Source: Gemmatimonadota bacterium
GTDB lineage: Bacteria; Gemmatimonadota; Gemmatimonadetes; Gemmatimonadales; GWC2-71-9
DNA: 64,000 bases
Assembly: GCA_016713785.1 (NCBI GenBank)
Contig: JADJOM010000003.1
Coordinates: forward strand, 1,445,501-1,509,500
Reading direction: 5' to 3'
The translations under genes and the position numbers were made by a program. Below, piece by piece: positions 11,288 through 20,184 of this stretch (its first letter is position 1; each line of letters opens with the position of its first letter). The notes below the pieces were generated by a model. That model searched no databases. It saw only the letters and a program-made list of their open reading frames with translations, and was not told the origin of the DNA.

Positions 11288-12247
11288 CTACCGGCCCGCG
11301 AGGATGCCGGCGTAGACCTCGCGGTCGATGTTCCCGCCGCTCAGCACCACCCCCACCTTCCGTCCCCGCATCCGGTCCCGCTCCTGCGCCAGCGCCGCCA
11401 GCGGCGCCGCGGCGGCGCCCTCCGCCACCTGGTGGATGTCGCTGAAGCACGCCCGCATCGCCTCCCGGATGCCCTCCTCGCTCACCTGCACCACCCGTTC
11501 CGCGCCGCGCCGGATCATGGCGAGCGCGTCGGGGTCCGGTGACCGGGTAGCGATGCCGTCGGCAAAGGTGTCGGCGCGGTCGGTCGCCACGGGGTGGCCC
11601 GCCTCGAACGAGAGGGCATAGGCCGGGGCCCGCTCCGCCACCACCCCCACCACGCGCGTGGCGCTGCCCAGCGCGTCGCGCGCCGCGATGACCCCGCAGA
11701 TCCCCGACCCCATGCCGATCGGCACGTACACCGTGTGCAGGCCCGGCACCGCGCGCAGCCACTCCAGTCCGTAGGTGGCCACCCCGCGTACCAGCAGCGG
11801 ATGGAACGACGGGATCAGGTGCAGCCCCTCCTGCTCCGCCAGCTGGATGCTGTGCTCCCGCGCCGCCTGGAAATCGTGCCCCGCCTCCACCAGCTCCGCC
11901 CCGAGGGCCCGCATCGCGCGGTTCTTCTCGCGGCTGTTGCCCTGCGGCACCACGATCACCGCGCGCAGCCCCAGCCGGCGCGCCGCGAAGGCGATGCTCT
12001 GGCCATGGTTGCCCCGCGTGGCGGTGATCACCCCGCCGAAGCCCGGCTCCTCCCGGCGGAGGTGCTCCAGGTAGTGCAGGCCGCCGCGGACCTTGAAGGC
12101 CCCGGTGGGCAGGTGGTTCTCGTGCTTGACCCACACCTCCGCGGCGCCGTAGCGCTCCGCCAGCAGCGGCCAGGCGATCTGGGGGGTCGGCGGCACCAGG
12201 CCGCCGAGCCAGCGACTGGTGGCTTCCAGGTCGTCACGAGTGAACAT
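11288..12247 (-). CDS. Threonine/serine dehydratase-like PLP enzyme
   Basis: I use the ATG at 12247 (MFTRDDLEATSRWLGG), giving 319 residues. A ten-residue upstream extension is possible. This is a fold-type II pyridoxal-phosphate enzyme. The Schiff-base lysine is in PTGAFKVRG (about residue 52), the phosphate-binding loop is IGMGSGICG, and the closing motif is SGGNID. This pattern fits biosynthetic or catabolic threonine ammonia-lyases, which convert threonine to 2-oxobutanoate and ammonia. Serine racemase or dehydratase activity cannot be excluded. There is no ACT regulatory domain, so it is the short form. Confidence 0.85.
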   Translation of the reverse strand: MFTRDDLEATSRWLGGLVPPTPQIAWPLLAERYGAAEVWVKHENHLPTGAFKVRGGLHYLEHLRREEPGFGGVITATRGNHGQSIAFAARRLGLRAVIVVPQGNSREKNRAMRALGAELVEAGHDFQAAREHSIQLAEQEGLHLIPSFHPLLVRGVATYGLEWLRAVPGLHTVYVPIGMGSGICGVIAARDALGSATRVVGVVAERAPAYALSFEAGHPVATDRADTFADGIATRSPDPDALAMIRRGAERVVQVSEEGIREAMRACFSDIHQVAEGAAAAPLAALAQERDRMRGRKVGVVLSGGNIDREVYAGILAGR

Positions 12248-12415
12248 GTGAAGGCTCCGGCACGAGGGAGATGACACGCAATCTAGCCACGGGCGCGGAA
12301 GCGCCGCGCCGTTTTTCGCGCCGCGTGGCGTTTCCCCGAGCCCAAGGATTCATGAGGTCGGGCGGAGGTTGGGCGTGCGGATTGACCGCACACAACCCCA
12401 ACCTGAGAGGCACCC

Positions 12416-13618
12416 ATGTCACCCCGTCTGCTCCTTGCCTGCCTGGCCGGCACGGCGCTGCTGGCCGCCTGTGCCGGGCCGGAACCCGTGGCCGTCCCCG
12501 ATCGCCCCGCGTCCCGGGTGGACCCCGGCATCCGCGTGAGTCCCGAAACCGCGCGCCTCGAAGGCCTGGCGCGGCGCCTGGCCATCGCCCTGGGCGACCC
12601 GGCCTTCCGGGCGCGCTTCCGCGCCCGCCTCGAGGCCTCCCCGTTCCCCGAGCACAAGCTGCACCTGCAGCGCACCCTGGCCGGGGAGGGCGGCGCCGAG
12701 CTGCGGGCGGTGGCCCGCTTGAACGGTGAGCCCGACCGCCAGACCGACTCCGTGCTCGGCGCCGCCCAGGCCCTCGAGGTGTACCTCCCCGTCCCGGTCC
12801 ACCGGGAGCGGTGGCAGGGCGAGGCGGGCCTGCTGGTGGCCACCGCCGCCCGCGACGGCGACCTCCCCGTCGCCTTCGACCTCGCGGGGGGCCGGCACCT
12901 GCTCGATCCCACCCGGCCGCCCCGCACCCCGGTGCTCGCCGTGGTCCCGGTCGAGACCGACTTCGACCAGGCGCCGGTGAACGGCGATGCCACCTGCCTC
13001 CCGCCCAGCTCCTGCGGCGGCGGGGGGTCGCTGGTGGCCCCGGGGCTGTACATGACCAAGGCCCATTTCGTGGACGATTTTGAGAGTTGGTTGAAGGGCA
13101 GTCCCGAACTTGAGATCCAGGTCCTGGGCCAGGCGGGCACCACCGACTCGCTCACCAAGTACCGGTGTTCGGCGGAGCACCAGCCAAGCCCCTACCAGTG
13201 GAACGGCGACACCGACTGGTCCGGCAGCGTGCTGCTCTTCAGCCAGGCGGAGATGAACAGCTACCACCAGGCCCACCCCGGCGAGGCGTTCCGGATCGTC
13301 GCCGTGGAGGACGACGACACGGCCTGCGAGCTGAAGGTCGACCAGAACCGCTGGGCCAGCTTCGTGGGCACCATCGGCCCGCTGTACCAGGACGTCACGG
13401 GCGCCATCGACTCGGGGAGCGTCACCAGGTTCCTCGCGGCCGGGCGCAGCCTGCGCAAGTTCTTCAGCAGGCTGGGCGCCGTGATCAAGACCAACGACGA
13501 CCTGATCGGCAACGCCATGGAGGACAAGGTGGTCGGCGAATTCCACCCGGGCTACAACTGGATTCTCCGGGCGGACGACAACGTGACCAATGGCTGGCTC
13601 AACCTGCAGATGAAGTGA
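12416..13618 (+). CDS. Lipoprotein of unknown function
   Basis: The 400-residue product starts with a lipoprotein signal, and the lipobox LLAAC places the modified cysteine at residue 19. A GAGAGG ribosome-binding sequence sits 6 nt before the ATG. The N-terminal half is alpha/beta with a long Arg-rich amphipathic region. The middle has VYLPVPVHRERW and LLDPTRPPRTPVLAVVPVE. The C-terminal half contains a GGGGS linker, then a domain with several Trp and Cys residues. I do not recognise the family. A hairpin follows the stop and the next gene encodes a small outer-membrane-like protein. Confidence 0.75.
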   Translation: MSPRLLLACLAGTALLAACAGPEPVAVPDRPASRVDPGIRVSPETARLEGLARRLAIALGDPAFRARFRARLEASPFPEHKLHLQRTLAGEGGAELRAVARLNGEPDRQTDSVLGAAQALEVYLPVPVHRERWQGEAGLLVATAARDGDLPVAFDLAGGRHLLDPTRPPRTPVLAVVPVETDFDQAPVNGDATCLPPSSCGGGGSLVAPGLYMTKAHFVDDFESWLKGSPELEIQVLGQAGTTDSLTKYRCSAEHQPSPYQWNGDTDWSGSVLLFSQAEMNSYHQAHPGEAFRIVAVEDDDTACELKVDQNRWASFVGTIGPLYQDVTGAIDSGSVTRFLAAGRSLRKFFSRLGAVIKTNDDLIGNAMEDKVVGEFHPGYNWILRADDNVTNGWLNLQMK

Positions 13619-13624
13619 CCCACG

Positions 13625-13649
13625 GGCCGGCGGGAGCTTCCCGCCGGCC
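13625..13649 (+). terminator. GC-rich hairpin after lipoprotein gene
   Basis: A perfect 11-bp inverted repeat (GGCCGGCGGGA / TCCCGCCGGCC) with a 3-nt loop starts 6 nt after the lipoprotein stop codon. It is followed by a C-run rather than a T-run. It could attenuate read-through into the next gene or protect the 3 prime end of the message. Confidence 0.55.
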
Positions 13650-13675
13650 TCCCCCCCGACCCGAGGACGTGCCTC

Positions 13676-14287
13676 ATGCGCTCGACCTGGCTGGCCTGTG
13701 GATTCCTGCTGGTGACCTCCGCCCTCGCCGCACAGGCCCCCGAACACCGCTGGCGCCTGCAGATCGGCACCGCCCTCGAGGCGTTCGGCGGGGCGTCCGC
13801 GGATACCTCGACGATCGCCGGCACCGAGGTGGAGGTGCGGCCGGCCTCGCGGCTGGCGTTCGCCGCCGGCCTGCATCGGCGATGGGGTGCCTGGGAGGCG
13901 GGCGTCGAGCTGGGCTATGGCAGTGGCGCCCTGCGCGCCGTGACCGACGAGCTCCAGCTCGACGACCGGATCGCCGACGTGACCCGGTACCGCGCTGCCC
14001 TGCTCCTAGGGCGACGGCTGGCCCACCTGGGGAACGCCACGCTGACCCTGCTCGGCGGGCCGGCGGTGGACCACTGGGAACTCGGGGGCTACGGGGGCCG
14101 GACGACGTTCGCCGTCCAGGCGGGCCTGGCGCTCCGCTTCCCGCTGGGGAACCGGGTCGAGTTCGAGCACCGGGTGTTCGGCGGCCTCGGCGGATCGCCC
14201 TTCCGGCGCGAGACCCTCCCCCCGGAAGCGGAGATCCGGAGCCTGCGCACGCTGGGCGTGGGCGCGGGACTCCGGATCGGGTTGTAG
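13676..14287 (+). CDS. Small outer-membrane beta-barrel-like protein
   Basis: A 203-residue protein with a signal peptide (MRSTWLACGFLLVTSALAAQ). The mature part is a run of alternating hydrophobic and polar strands rich in Gly and aromatic residues (for example WEAGVELGYGSGALRAV). It ends in GVGAGLRIGL, typical of an eight-stranded barrel that inserts through its last strand. The function is unknown. Its stop is 6 nt from the convergent zinc-ribbon gene. Confidence 0.65.
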   Translation: MRSTWLACGFLLVTSALAAQAPEHRWRLQIGTALEAFGGASADTSTIAGTEVEVRPASRLAFAAGLHRRWGAWEAGVELGYGSGALRAVTDELQLDDRIADVTRYRAALLLGRRLAHLGNATLTLLGGPAVDHWELGGYGGRTTFAVQAGLALRFPLGNRVEFEHRVFGGLGGSPFRRETLPPEAEIRSLRTLGVGAGLRIGL

Positions 14288-14293
14288 CGGGGT

Positions 14294-14827
14294 TCAGCGC
14301 GCGACGGCGGTGCCGCACCCCTCGCAGAACTGACTGCCGGGCACCAGCGGCGACCCGCAGCTGGCGCAGCCCCCCACCGTCAGGGACCGGCCGCAGCCGG
14401 AGCAGAACAGCGCGTCCGTCTCCGGCCTCGGGCCGCAGCCGGGACAGCGGATGGCCGGGCCCGAGAGCTTCTTCACCCGCTCGGCGATCATGGCCTCCAC
14501 CGGGTCGCCGGGAACCCCCGGGGCGTCCGTCGGCGTCGCGCTGGCCTCGGGCACCTTCGGTCCTTCCTCCTGACGGAGGATGGCGAGGGCCTCGGCGGTG
14601 TACCGGCCCTTGAGCGTGGCGTAGTCCTCGTCCGAGAGCTTGCCCGTCTCGCGGTCGAACTCGATCTCGCGCAGCGCCGCCAGGGCGATGCCCTTGGGCG
14701 TTTCCTCGAGGTCTTCCGGCTCGTCCGCCCCGGGTGGGGCGGTCACGCCGGGGCGGGTCAGCGGGCTGATGATGGCGGCCACCACGACGAGGCCCACCAG
14801 CACGGCGGCCAGGACTTCAGCGAGCAT
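14294..14827 (-). CDS. CcmI-like membrane protein with double zinc ribbon
   Basis: The ATG at 14827 overlaps the TGA of ccmH, and a GTG three bases earlier is an alternative start. The 177-residue protein opens with one membrane helix. The next segment (ALREIEFDRETGKLSDEDY) matches the pattern of CcmI-like proteins found at the end of cytochrome c maturation operons. The C-terminal 60 residues hold CxxC pairs (CPGC, CSGC, CASC, CEGC), that is, two zinc ribbons. CcmI in proteobacteria presents apocytochrome to the haem lyase. Here the zinc ribbon would face the cytoplasm or periplasm depending on topology, which is unclear. Confidence 0.75.
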   Translation of the reverse strand: MLAEVLAAVLVGLVVVAAIISPLTRPGVTAPPGADEPEDLEETPKGIALAALREIEFDRETGKLSDEDYATLKGRYTAEALAILRQEEGPKVPEASATPTDAPGVPGDPVEAMIAERVKKLSGPAIRCPGCGPRPETDALFCSGCGRSLTVGGCASCGSPLVPGSQFCEGCGTAVAR

Positions 14828-15471
14828 CACGAGTCGAGCTCCCGCAGTTCACGTTCGAGTCGGGCCAGCTCATCGGAGGAGGCCGGCGGCGCGGCGGTCA
14901 CGGCCCGCAGGGTGCCCGGCGCCATCGGGGCAGCGTCGCCCGGGACGGCCGCCACGGTCCGCAGCTGGAGGGAACGGGTCCGCTGGCGCAGGATCACCAG
15001 CATGGCGCCAGCCACCAGCAGGATGGCCACCCCGGGCACCACGTAGCCGGCGATGTTGAATCCCTCCGGCTTGGGAGCCATCAGGACCTTCTCGCCGTAC
15101 TTCTCCACGAAGGCCGCCACGATCTCGTCGGCGGTCTTCCCGTCCTGGGCCAGCGCCACCACTTCCTTGTGCAGCGCCGGGGAGTAGGTGCAGGTGAAGT
15201 CGGTGGTCCGGCAGGTGTAGATGTCGAGGGTGCAGCCGCAGGTGCACTGCATCCGCTTCTCGACGCCGGTGATCATGGCGTCGTTGTCGTGGTCGGTGAC
15301 CCGCTCCCGGGACCGGCCGGCCGACGCGGGATCGCGCAGCGTTCCCGCCTCCCCCTGCCCAGGCAGCACCTCCTGTCCCTGCCCCACCCCGGCGCGGGGC
15401 GCGAGCCCGGCCACGACGGCGCCAGCGGCCGCTGCGCGGCCCAGGCCACCGAGAAACCCCCGTCGGTTCAT
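14827..15471 (-). CDS. ccmH: CcmH-type cytochrome c maturation thiol protein
   Basis: This 214-residue protein starts at the ATG at 15471, 2 nt after ccmF. The N-terminus MNRRGFLGGLGRAAAAG carries a twin-Arg-like signal. The CcmH domain reads MQCTCGCTLDIYTC, followed by HKEVVALAQDGKTADEIVAA and EKYGEKVLMAPKPEGFN, with a membrane helix GVAILLVAGAMLVIL after it. CcmH reduces or holds the CXXCH thiols of apocytochromes for haem ligation by CcmF. The active site has CTCGC plus two further Cys rather than the proteobacterial LRCxxCQ. A short C-terminal tail is Leu/Glu-rich. Confidence 0.88.
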   Translation of the reverse strand: MNRRGFLGGLGRAAAAGAVVAGLAPRAGVGQGQEVLPGQGEAGTLRDPASAGRSRERVTDHDNDAMITGVEKRMQCTCGCTLDIYTCRTTDFTCTYSPALHKEVVALAQDGKTADEIVAAFVEKYGEKVLMAPKPEGFNIAGYVVPGVAILLVAGAMLVILRQRTRSLQLRTVAAVPGDAAPMAPGTLRAVTAAPPASSDELARLERELRELDS

Positions 15472-15473
15472 GG

Positions 15474-17522
15474 TCACGCCCCCGCCCCGCTGCTGCCGGC
15501 CAGCTGCACCTCGTAGCCGGCCTGGCGCGGCCGCACCACGGCGCCACCCGTGCCGCCGGGCCACATGGTGATCAGTCCCCCGACGACGAGGACCACGCCG
15601 CCGATCCAGACCCACAGCACCAGCGGGTTGATCGTGAAGCGGTACACCGCCTCTTCCGTGCCCTCCACGGAGCCGGCATAGACGATGTACAGGTCTTCCT
15701 GCATCGTGCTCCGGATGCCCACCTCGGTCGAGGGCTCGAACGACTTCTGCCGTACCCCCGGCGCCGGCTCGGAGAAGTGCTGCCGCTTCTCCGAGTTGAT
15801 CACGCCGGCCGGGACCCCGTCCTTGGACACCTGCACCGAGGCCTGGGTGACCACGCGGTTGAGCTGCTCGAACTGCGACACCCCGAGGTGGGTGAAGGTG
15901 TAGGTGTGGCCGAAGGGGCTCTTGAGCGTGGCGGAGTCGCCGGGCCGCAGGGTGGCCTCCATCTCCGTCTTGAAGGCATAGCCCGCGAAGGCCGCGAAGT
16001 AGATCACCATCCCCAGGTGCACCACGTACCCACCGTAGCGGCGACGATTGCGCGCCACCAGCTGCAGGAACGCGGTCGGCACCGATTCCCCGTACATCCG
16101 GTGCCGGGCCCGGGTGCCCCGGACGAACTCCTGCGTCAGGGTGCCGACCACGAAGCCCGCGAGCGCGAGGGCCATGAGGGCGTAGAAGTCGGTCACCTTG
16201 AAGGCCAGCAGCGCCAGCATCACCACCACGCCCGACGCCACCGGCCAGGTGAACTGCCGCTTGAGGTTGGCCGTCGAGGCCTTGCGCCACGCGATGAGCG
16301 GCCCGATCCCCGTCAGGCCCAGCAGCAGCAGGCCGAGAGGCACGTTCACCTTGTTGAAGAATGGGGGGCCCACGGAGATCTTGGTGCCCCGCACCGCCTC
16401 GGAGAGGATCGGAAAGAGCGTGCCCCACAGCACCGAGAAGGCGATGCCCACCAGCAGCAGGTTGTTGAAGAGGAACGCCGCCTCGCGGCTCACCATGCTC
16501 TCCAGCTGGACGTCGGCCTCGAGCCGGTCCCAGCGGGTGTACAGCAGGGTGAAGGACAGGATGGCCGCCGTGACCAGGAAGCCCAGGAAGAAGTAGCCGA
16601 CATTCGACTGGGTGAAGCTGTGCACCGAGGCGATGACGCCGCTGCGGGTGATGAACGTGCCAAAGATGCTGAGCAGGAACGACCCGATGATGAGGGTCAT
16701 GTTCCAGCGCTTGAGCATCCCCCGCTTCTCCTGGATCATCACCGAGTGCAGGAATGCCGACATGGTCAGCCAGGGGAGCAGGCTCGCGTTCTCCACCGGG
16801 TCCCACGCCCAGTAGCCGCCCCAGCCCAGCTCCACGTAGGCCCACCACATGCCGAGCGTGATGCCGATGGACAGGAACAGCCAGCTCATCAGCGTCCACT
16901 TGCGGATGGCCTGCAGCCAGCCCGTGTCGAGCCGGCGGGAGAGCAGCGCCGCGATGGCGAACGCGAACGGCAGGGTGATGCTGATGTAGCCCAGGTAGAG
17001 CATCGGCGGATGGATCACCATGCCGATGTTCTGCAGCTGCGGGTTGAGGCCGTTGCCGTCCGGCGGGGTGAACGGCAGCCGCTCGAACGGGTTCGAGGCG
17101 AACAGCATCACCATCACGAAGAACACGGTGACCGCGCTGGTGACCGCCGCCACGTAGGGCATGAGCGCCCGGTAGCGCGCGGGGGTGAGCCACTGCGCCA
17201 GGGCCGCGAAGAACGAGAGCACGATCGCCCAGAACAGCAGGGAGCCCTTCTGGCCGGCCCAGAAGGCCGACACCAGGTAGTAGCCGGGCAGGTTCCGCGA
17301 GGTATAGGCCGCGACGTACTCGATGTTGAAGTCGTGGACGATGATCCCCTTCCACAGGGAGATCGCCGCCACCACCAGCACCCCGAAGAGGGCGTAGACC
17401 GCCCGGGTGACGGAGAGCGCCAGCTCGGGCCGGCCGTGCCAGCGGCCGGAGAAGCCGACCACGGCGGCCCACCCGCCGAGGAGAAACGCGGCCCAGAGGG
17501 CAAACTGGCCGAGGAGGGTCAT
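15474..17522 (-). CDS. ccmF: Cytochrome c haem lyase CcmF
   Basis: A 682-residue integral membrane protein with about 15 helices. The tryptophan-rich haem-handling segment WGGYWAWDPVEN is near residue 235, and the conserved start of the lyase family (NLPGYYLVSAFWAGQKGSLLFW) is split across residues 75-100. CcmF takes haem from holo-CcmE and attaches it to CXXCH motifs with CcmH. It lies between the zinc-ribbon gene and ccmH, with gaps of 15 and 2 nt, and divergent to the multihaem operon it should serve. Confidence 0.95.
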   Translation of the reverse strand: MTLLGQFALWAAFLLGGWAAVVGFSGRWHGRPELALSVTRAVYALFGVLVVAAISLWKGIIVHDFNIEYVAAYTSRNLPGYYLVSAFWAGQKGSLLFWAIVLSFFAALAQWLTPARYRALMPYVAAVTSAVTVFFVMVMLFASNPFERLPFTPPDGNGLNPQLQNIGMVIHPPMLYLGYISITLPFAFAIAALLSRRLDTGWLQAIRKWTLMSWLFLSIGITLGMWWAYVELGWGGYWAWDPVENASLLPWLTMSAFLHSVMIQEKRGMLKRWNMTLIIGSFLLSIFGTFITRSGVIASVHSFTQSNVGYFFLGFLVTAAILSFTLLYTRWDRLEADVQLESMVSREAAFLFNNLLLVGIAFSVLWGTLFPILSEAVRGTKISVGPPFFNKVNVPLGLLLLGLTGIGPLIAWRKASTANLKRQFTWPVASGVVVMLALLAFKVTDFYALMALALAGFVVGTLTQEFVRGTRARHRMYGESVPTAFLQLVARNRRRYGGYVVHLGMVIYFAAFAGYAFKTEMEATLRPGDSATLKSPFGHTYTFTHLGVSQFEQLNRVVTQASVQVSKDGVPAGVINSEKRQHFSEPAPGVRQKSFEPSTEVGIRSTMQEDLYIVYAGSVEGTEEAVYRFTINPLVLWVWIGGVVLVVGGLITMWPGGTGGAVVRPRQAGYEVQLAGSSGAGA

Positions 17523-17537
17523 GGGAGGGGCTCCAGC

Positions 17538-18302
17538 TCAGGATTGACCGCGGGCGGCCTGCGCGGCCTTGAGGAATTCCTCGAGGGCGCGGGGATGCTC
17601 GCTGTACTCGGGACGGGCCTGCTTCGACTCGGTGTCGTAGTGGGCCAGGAAGTCGGCGTAGCTCTTCTTGAGGCCCGCCTGGTCCGACTGGAACCGGGCG
17701 ATGGTCCCCTTGATGACGTACCCGAAGAGGTGCCCGGGCTGCTGCTTGAGGATGGTGTCGGCCAGGGCGCGGGCGCCGTCCACGTCACTGGTGTGCAGCA
17801 TGATCAGGGCGGCGTGATAGCGCGCATCGGCGTCTACGGTGTCGAGCATGCCGTAGGCCTGCAGCGCCATGGGCGCGAAGCTGGTGACGGTGTTGGCGTC
17901 CCCCTGCTCCGCCGAGCGCATGATCCGGTTGAACAGCCGGTCGAAGCGCTCCCGCGGGGTCATGCTCGCGAGGTCCACCGCGCTCGGATCATCGGCGCCG
18001 GCCGCGAAGGGCGCGGTGGCGGCTGCGACCTCGGGAGCCGCGGCGTTTCCCTTGGAGAGCGCCAGCACCGCCGCGCCCACCAGGGCCACGGTCAGGCCGC
18101 CCGCCGCGAACCAGAGGATGGGATTGCCCGCGGGTCCGGCCGGAACGGCCGCCGTGCTGGCACCACAGCTGGCGCAGAATCGGGCGTTCGGGGCGAGCGC
18201 CTGGCCGCACTTGCCGCACGACCGCGCGTCGAGGGTCGCGCCGCAATGGCGGCAGAACTTGCCGCCGGACTCCTTACCACAACTGGGACAGGTGGCGCTC
18301 AC
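17538..18302 (-). CDS. Zinc-ribbon membrane protein of the ccm operon
   Basis: The start is GTG at 18302 with GGAG upstream. The 254-residue protein begins with a double zinc ribbon (CPSCGKESGGKFCRHC, then CGKCGQALAPNARFCASC). A single membrane helix follows near residues 62-84, then a helical domain with TPR-like character (YHAALIMLHTSDVDGARALADTILKQ). It is the first gene of the minus-strand ccm unit. The topology suggests a cytoplasmic ribbon and a periplasmic TPR-like domain, which could gather apocytochromes as the TPR part of CcmI/CcmH does. That role is inference from position. Confidence 0.78.
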   Translation of the reverse strand: MSATCPSCGKESGGKFCRHCGATLDARSCGKCGQALAPNARFCASCGASTAAVPAGPAGNPILWFAAGGLTVALVGAAVLALSKGNAAAPEVAAATAPFAAGADDPSAVDLASMTPRERFDRLFNRIMRSAEQGDANTVTSFAPMALQAYGMLDTVDADARYHAALIMLHTSDVDGARALADTILKQQPGHLFGYVIKGTIARFQSDQAGLKKSYADFLAHYDTESKQARPEYSEHPRALEEFLKAAQAARGQS

Positions 18303-18501
18303 CGGGGGAACTCCACAGAGAATTGGCAGGGAACGAGAAGACTGCGCGAAAGCCGACTACCCCGAACGACAACGAAAGCTAGGTCCCGGCGGGCCCGATG
18401 CAAGCGCCCGATCTGCCCAACGTTCCGCGGGTCGCTATGAAGAACACCGTACATGAGCGGAACTTAGCGAATCCATGAAGAAAGTCTCACCGCGAAATGT
18501 C

Positions 18502-18529
18502 TTGACCGTTATCCGGAATCGCTTACTGT
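18502..18529 (+). promoter_or_regulatory. Candidate sigma-70 promoter of the multihaem operon
   Basis: TTGACC at 18502-18507 and TACTGT at 18524-18529 are separated by 16 nt. They lie 33 nt before the start of the 9-haem cytochrome gene, inside a 260-nt divergent spacer (18303-18562) that is AT-richer than its surroundings. The -35 matches consensus in five of six positions and the -10 in three. I see no clear minus-strand promoter for the ccm genes in the same spacer. Confidence 0.5.
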
Positions 18530-18562
18530 AGGCGCGAAACCCTTACAACACGGTTAACGCCC

Positions 18563-20122
18563 ATGCGTAGAACGCCGATCCTGTCCCGCCTCGGGTCCCT
18601 GGCGCTGCTTGTCTCAGCCGCAGCATGGCTGGGCGCCTGCACTGACACGGTCTACCGCGACCGTCCCCCCTTCAACCCGCCGCCGGATGCCGCGAGCGGC
18701 TTCCTCGGCTACTTCTCGGCCGACGAGCAGCAGACCACCTGTGGCAATTGCCACGTGGACCACCAGGGTGACTGGACCAAGCACGGGCACTCGGGCGCCT
18801 TTGCGACCCTCGAGAACTCGGGCCATGCCCAGAGCTTCTGCTATGGCTGCCACACGGTCAGCGAGCTGGGCAACGCGGTCGACAGCGCGGCCGGCTGGAA
18901 CGTGAAGCAGGACAACGCCTACCACGACGTGCAGTGCGAGAACTGCCACGGCCCGGGCGAGACCCACGTGAAGACCCCGGACGCCTCGGCGGCCCCGCTC
19001 GCCAGCGCCCAGGCCGACACCGGCCTCCTCGGCTCCGGCACTTGCGCCGAGTGTCATACCGGCGTGCACCACCCCTTCGTGGAGCAGTGGCGTGAATCCC
19101 GCCACGGCGAACCCAACACCCACACCGCCACCAACGCCTCCTGCCAGCCCTGCCACGAAGGCCGCGGCGTGCTGCGCGCCTGGGGCGTGACGGCGAACTA
19201 CAAAGAGAAGCTGGACGTCGTCGACACCACCAACGCGATGGCCATCACCTGCACCGTCTGCCACGATCCGCACGGCAACGGCCAGCCCGGCCAGCTCCGC
19301 TTCCCGGTCGACGATCCGTCGCTCGAGAACAACCTGTGCATGAAGTGCCACTCCCGCCGGTTCGAGCCGACCACGACCTCGAACAGCTCGGGCCCGCACG
19401 GTCCGCAGGGTCCGGCGCTGCTCGGCACGGCCGGCTGGTGGCCGTCGGGTTCTGACACGACGCCGCAGGCCACGACCCACGGCGACCCGACGCTCAACCC
19501 GCGCCTCTGCGCCGGCTGCCACGTCACGGCCTTCACGGTGAACGACACCAGTGGCGCCTTCCAGCTGCAGTCGGTCGGGCACCTGTTCCGCCCGATCCCC
19601 TGCGCCGACGCCCAGGGCAACCCGCTGCCGGGCTCCGACAATACCTGCGCCTATGATGCGGCGTCGCGGAACTGGTCGACCTGCACCACCAGCGGCTGCC
19701 ACGCCAACCCGACGCAGGCCGCGAATGCCCTCAGCGCCAGCCGCGCGGTGCTGCAGACCCTCGTGAACCAGCTGTTCGTCGACACCGACGGCGACCGGCG
19801 TGTGGATTCGGCCACCGACGGTGGGTACCTCTCGCTGGTACCGACGACCGAGTTCAACACGACGGACAACTTCCTCAGCGTGGCCGAGGGCGCCCTGTAC
19901 AACGTCCAGCTCTGGGGCGAGAACTTCGCCAATCACCCGGACAAGTCCTTCGGCACCCACAACCCGTTCCTGGCCCAGCGTCAGCTGGCCGCCACGATCG
20001 CGGCGATGCAGGCCCAGTATCCCTTCCTCCCGGCGCCGCCGGCCGGTATCAAGGCGCTGATGGACCAGGGCGTGGCCAAGGCGAAGGCTCGTGGAGCGGC
20101 AGTCCCACTCAGCTCGCGCTAA
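18563..20122 (+). CDS. Nonahaem cytochrome c lipoprotein
   Basis: A 519-residue protein with a lipoprotein signal (WLGAC, lipidated Cys at residue 26). It carries eight CXXCH haem motifs (CGNCH, CYGCH, CENCH, CAECH, CQPCH, CTVCH, CMKCH, CAGCH) and one CX4CH motif (CTTSGCH at 19682-19702), so nine haems are expected. The last 140 residues are haem-free and helical, ending near the stop with a basic tail. Many distal His residues could serve as second ligands. As first gene of the plus-strand cluster it is likely tethered to the outer membrane as a terminal or intermediate electron carrier. I cannot match it to a named cytochrome. Confidence 0.93.
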   Translation: MRRTPILSRLGSLALLVSAAAWLGACTDTVYRDRPPFNPPPDAASGFLGYFSADEQQTTCGNCHVDHQGDWTKHGHSGAFATLENSGHAQSFCYGCHTVSELGNAVDSAAGWNVKQDNAYHDVQCENCHGPGETHVKTPDASAAPLASAQADTGLLGSGTCAECHTGVHHPFVEQWRESRHGEPNTHTATNASCQPCHEGRGVLRAWGVTANYKEKLDVVDTTNAMAITCTVCHDPHGNGQPGQLRFPVDDPSLENNLCMKCHSRRFEPTTTSNSSGPHGPQGPALLGTAGWWPSGSDTTPQATTHGDPTLNPRLCAGCHVTAFTVNDTSGAFQLQSVGHLFRPIPCADAQGNPLPGSDNTCAYDAASRNWSTCTTSGCHANPTQAANALSASRAVLQTLVNQLFVDTDGDRRVDSATDGGYLSLVPTTEFNTTDNFLSVAEGALYNVQLWGENFANHPDKSFGTHNPFLAQRQLAATIAAMQAQYPFLPAPPAGIKALMDQGVAKAKARGAAVPLSSR

Positions 20123-20152
20123 CTGAATGATTCTGCAACATGAAGGCACCAT

Positions 20153-20184
20153 CCGCCCCGGCAAGGCTCGCCTTGCCGGGGCGG
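20153..20184 (+). terminator. Perfect intercistronic hairpin in the cytochrome operon
   Basis: A 14-bp perfect inverted repeat (CCGCCCCGGCAAGG / CCTTGCCGGGGCGG) with a CTCG loop lies 30 nt after the 9-haem gene. It has no T-tract. It probably works as a partial terminator or a message-stabilising stem that sets the ratio of the 9-haem protein to the downstream products. Its presence argues against starting the next gene upstream of it. Confidence 0.6.

Noticed and set aside
15777..18440. Long plus-strand frame opposite ccmF
   Set aside because: Composition is Arg/His/Glu-rich without motifs, while the minus-strand frames are clear Ccm proteins.
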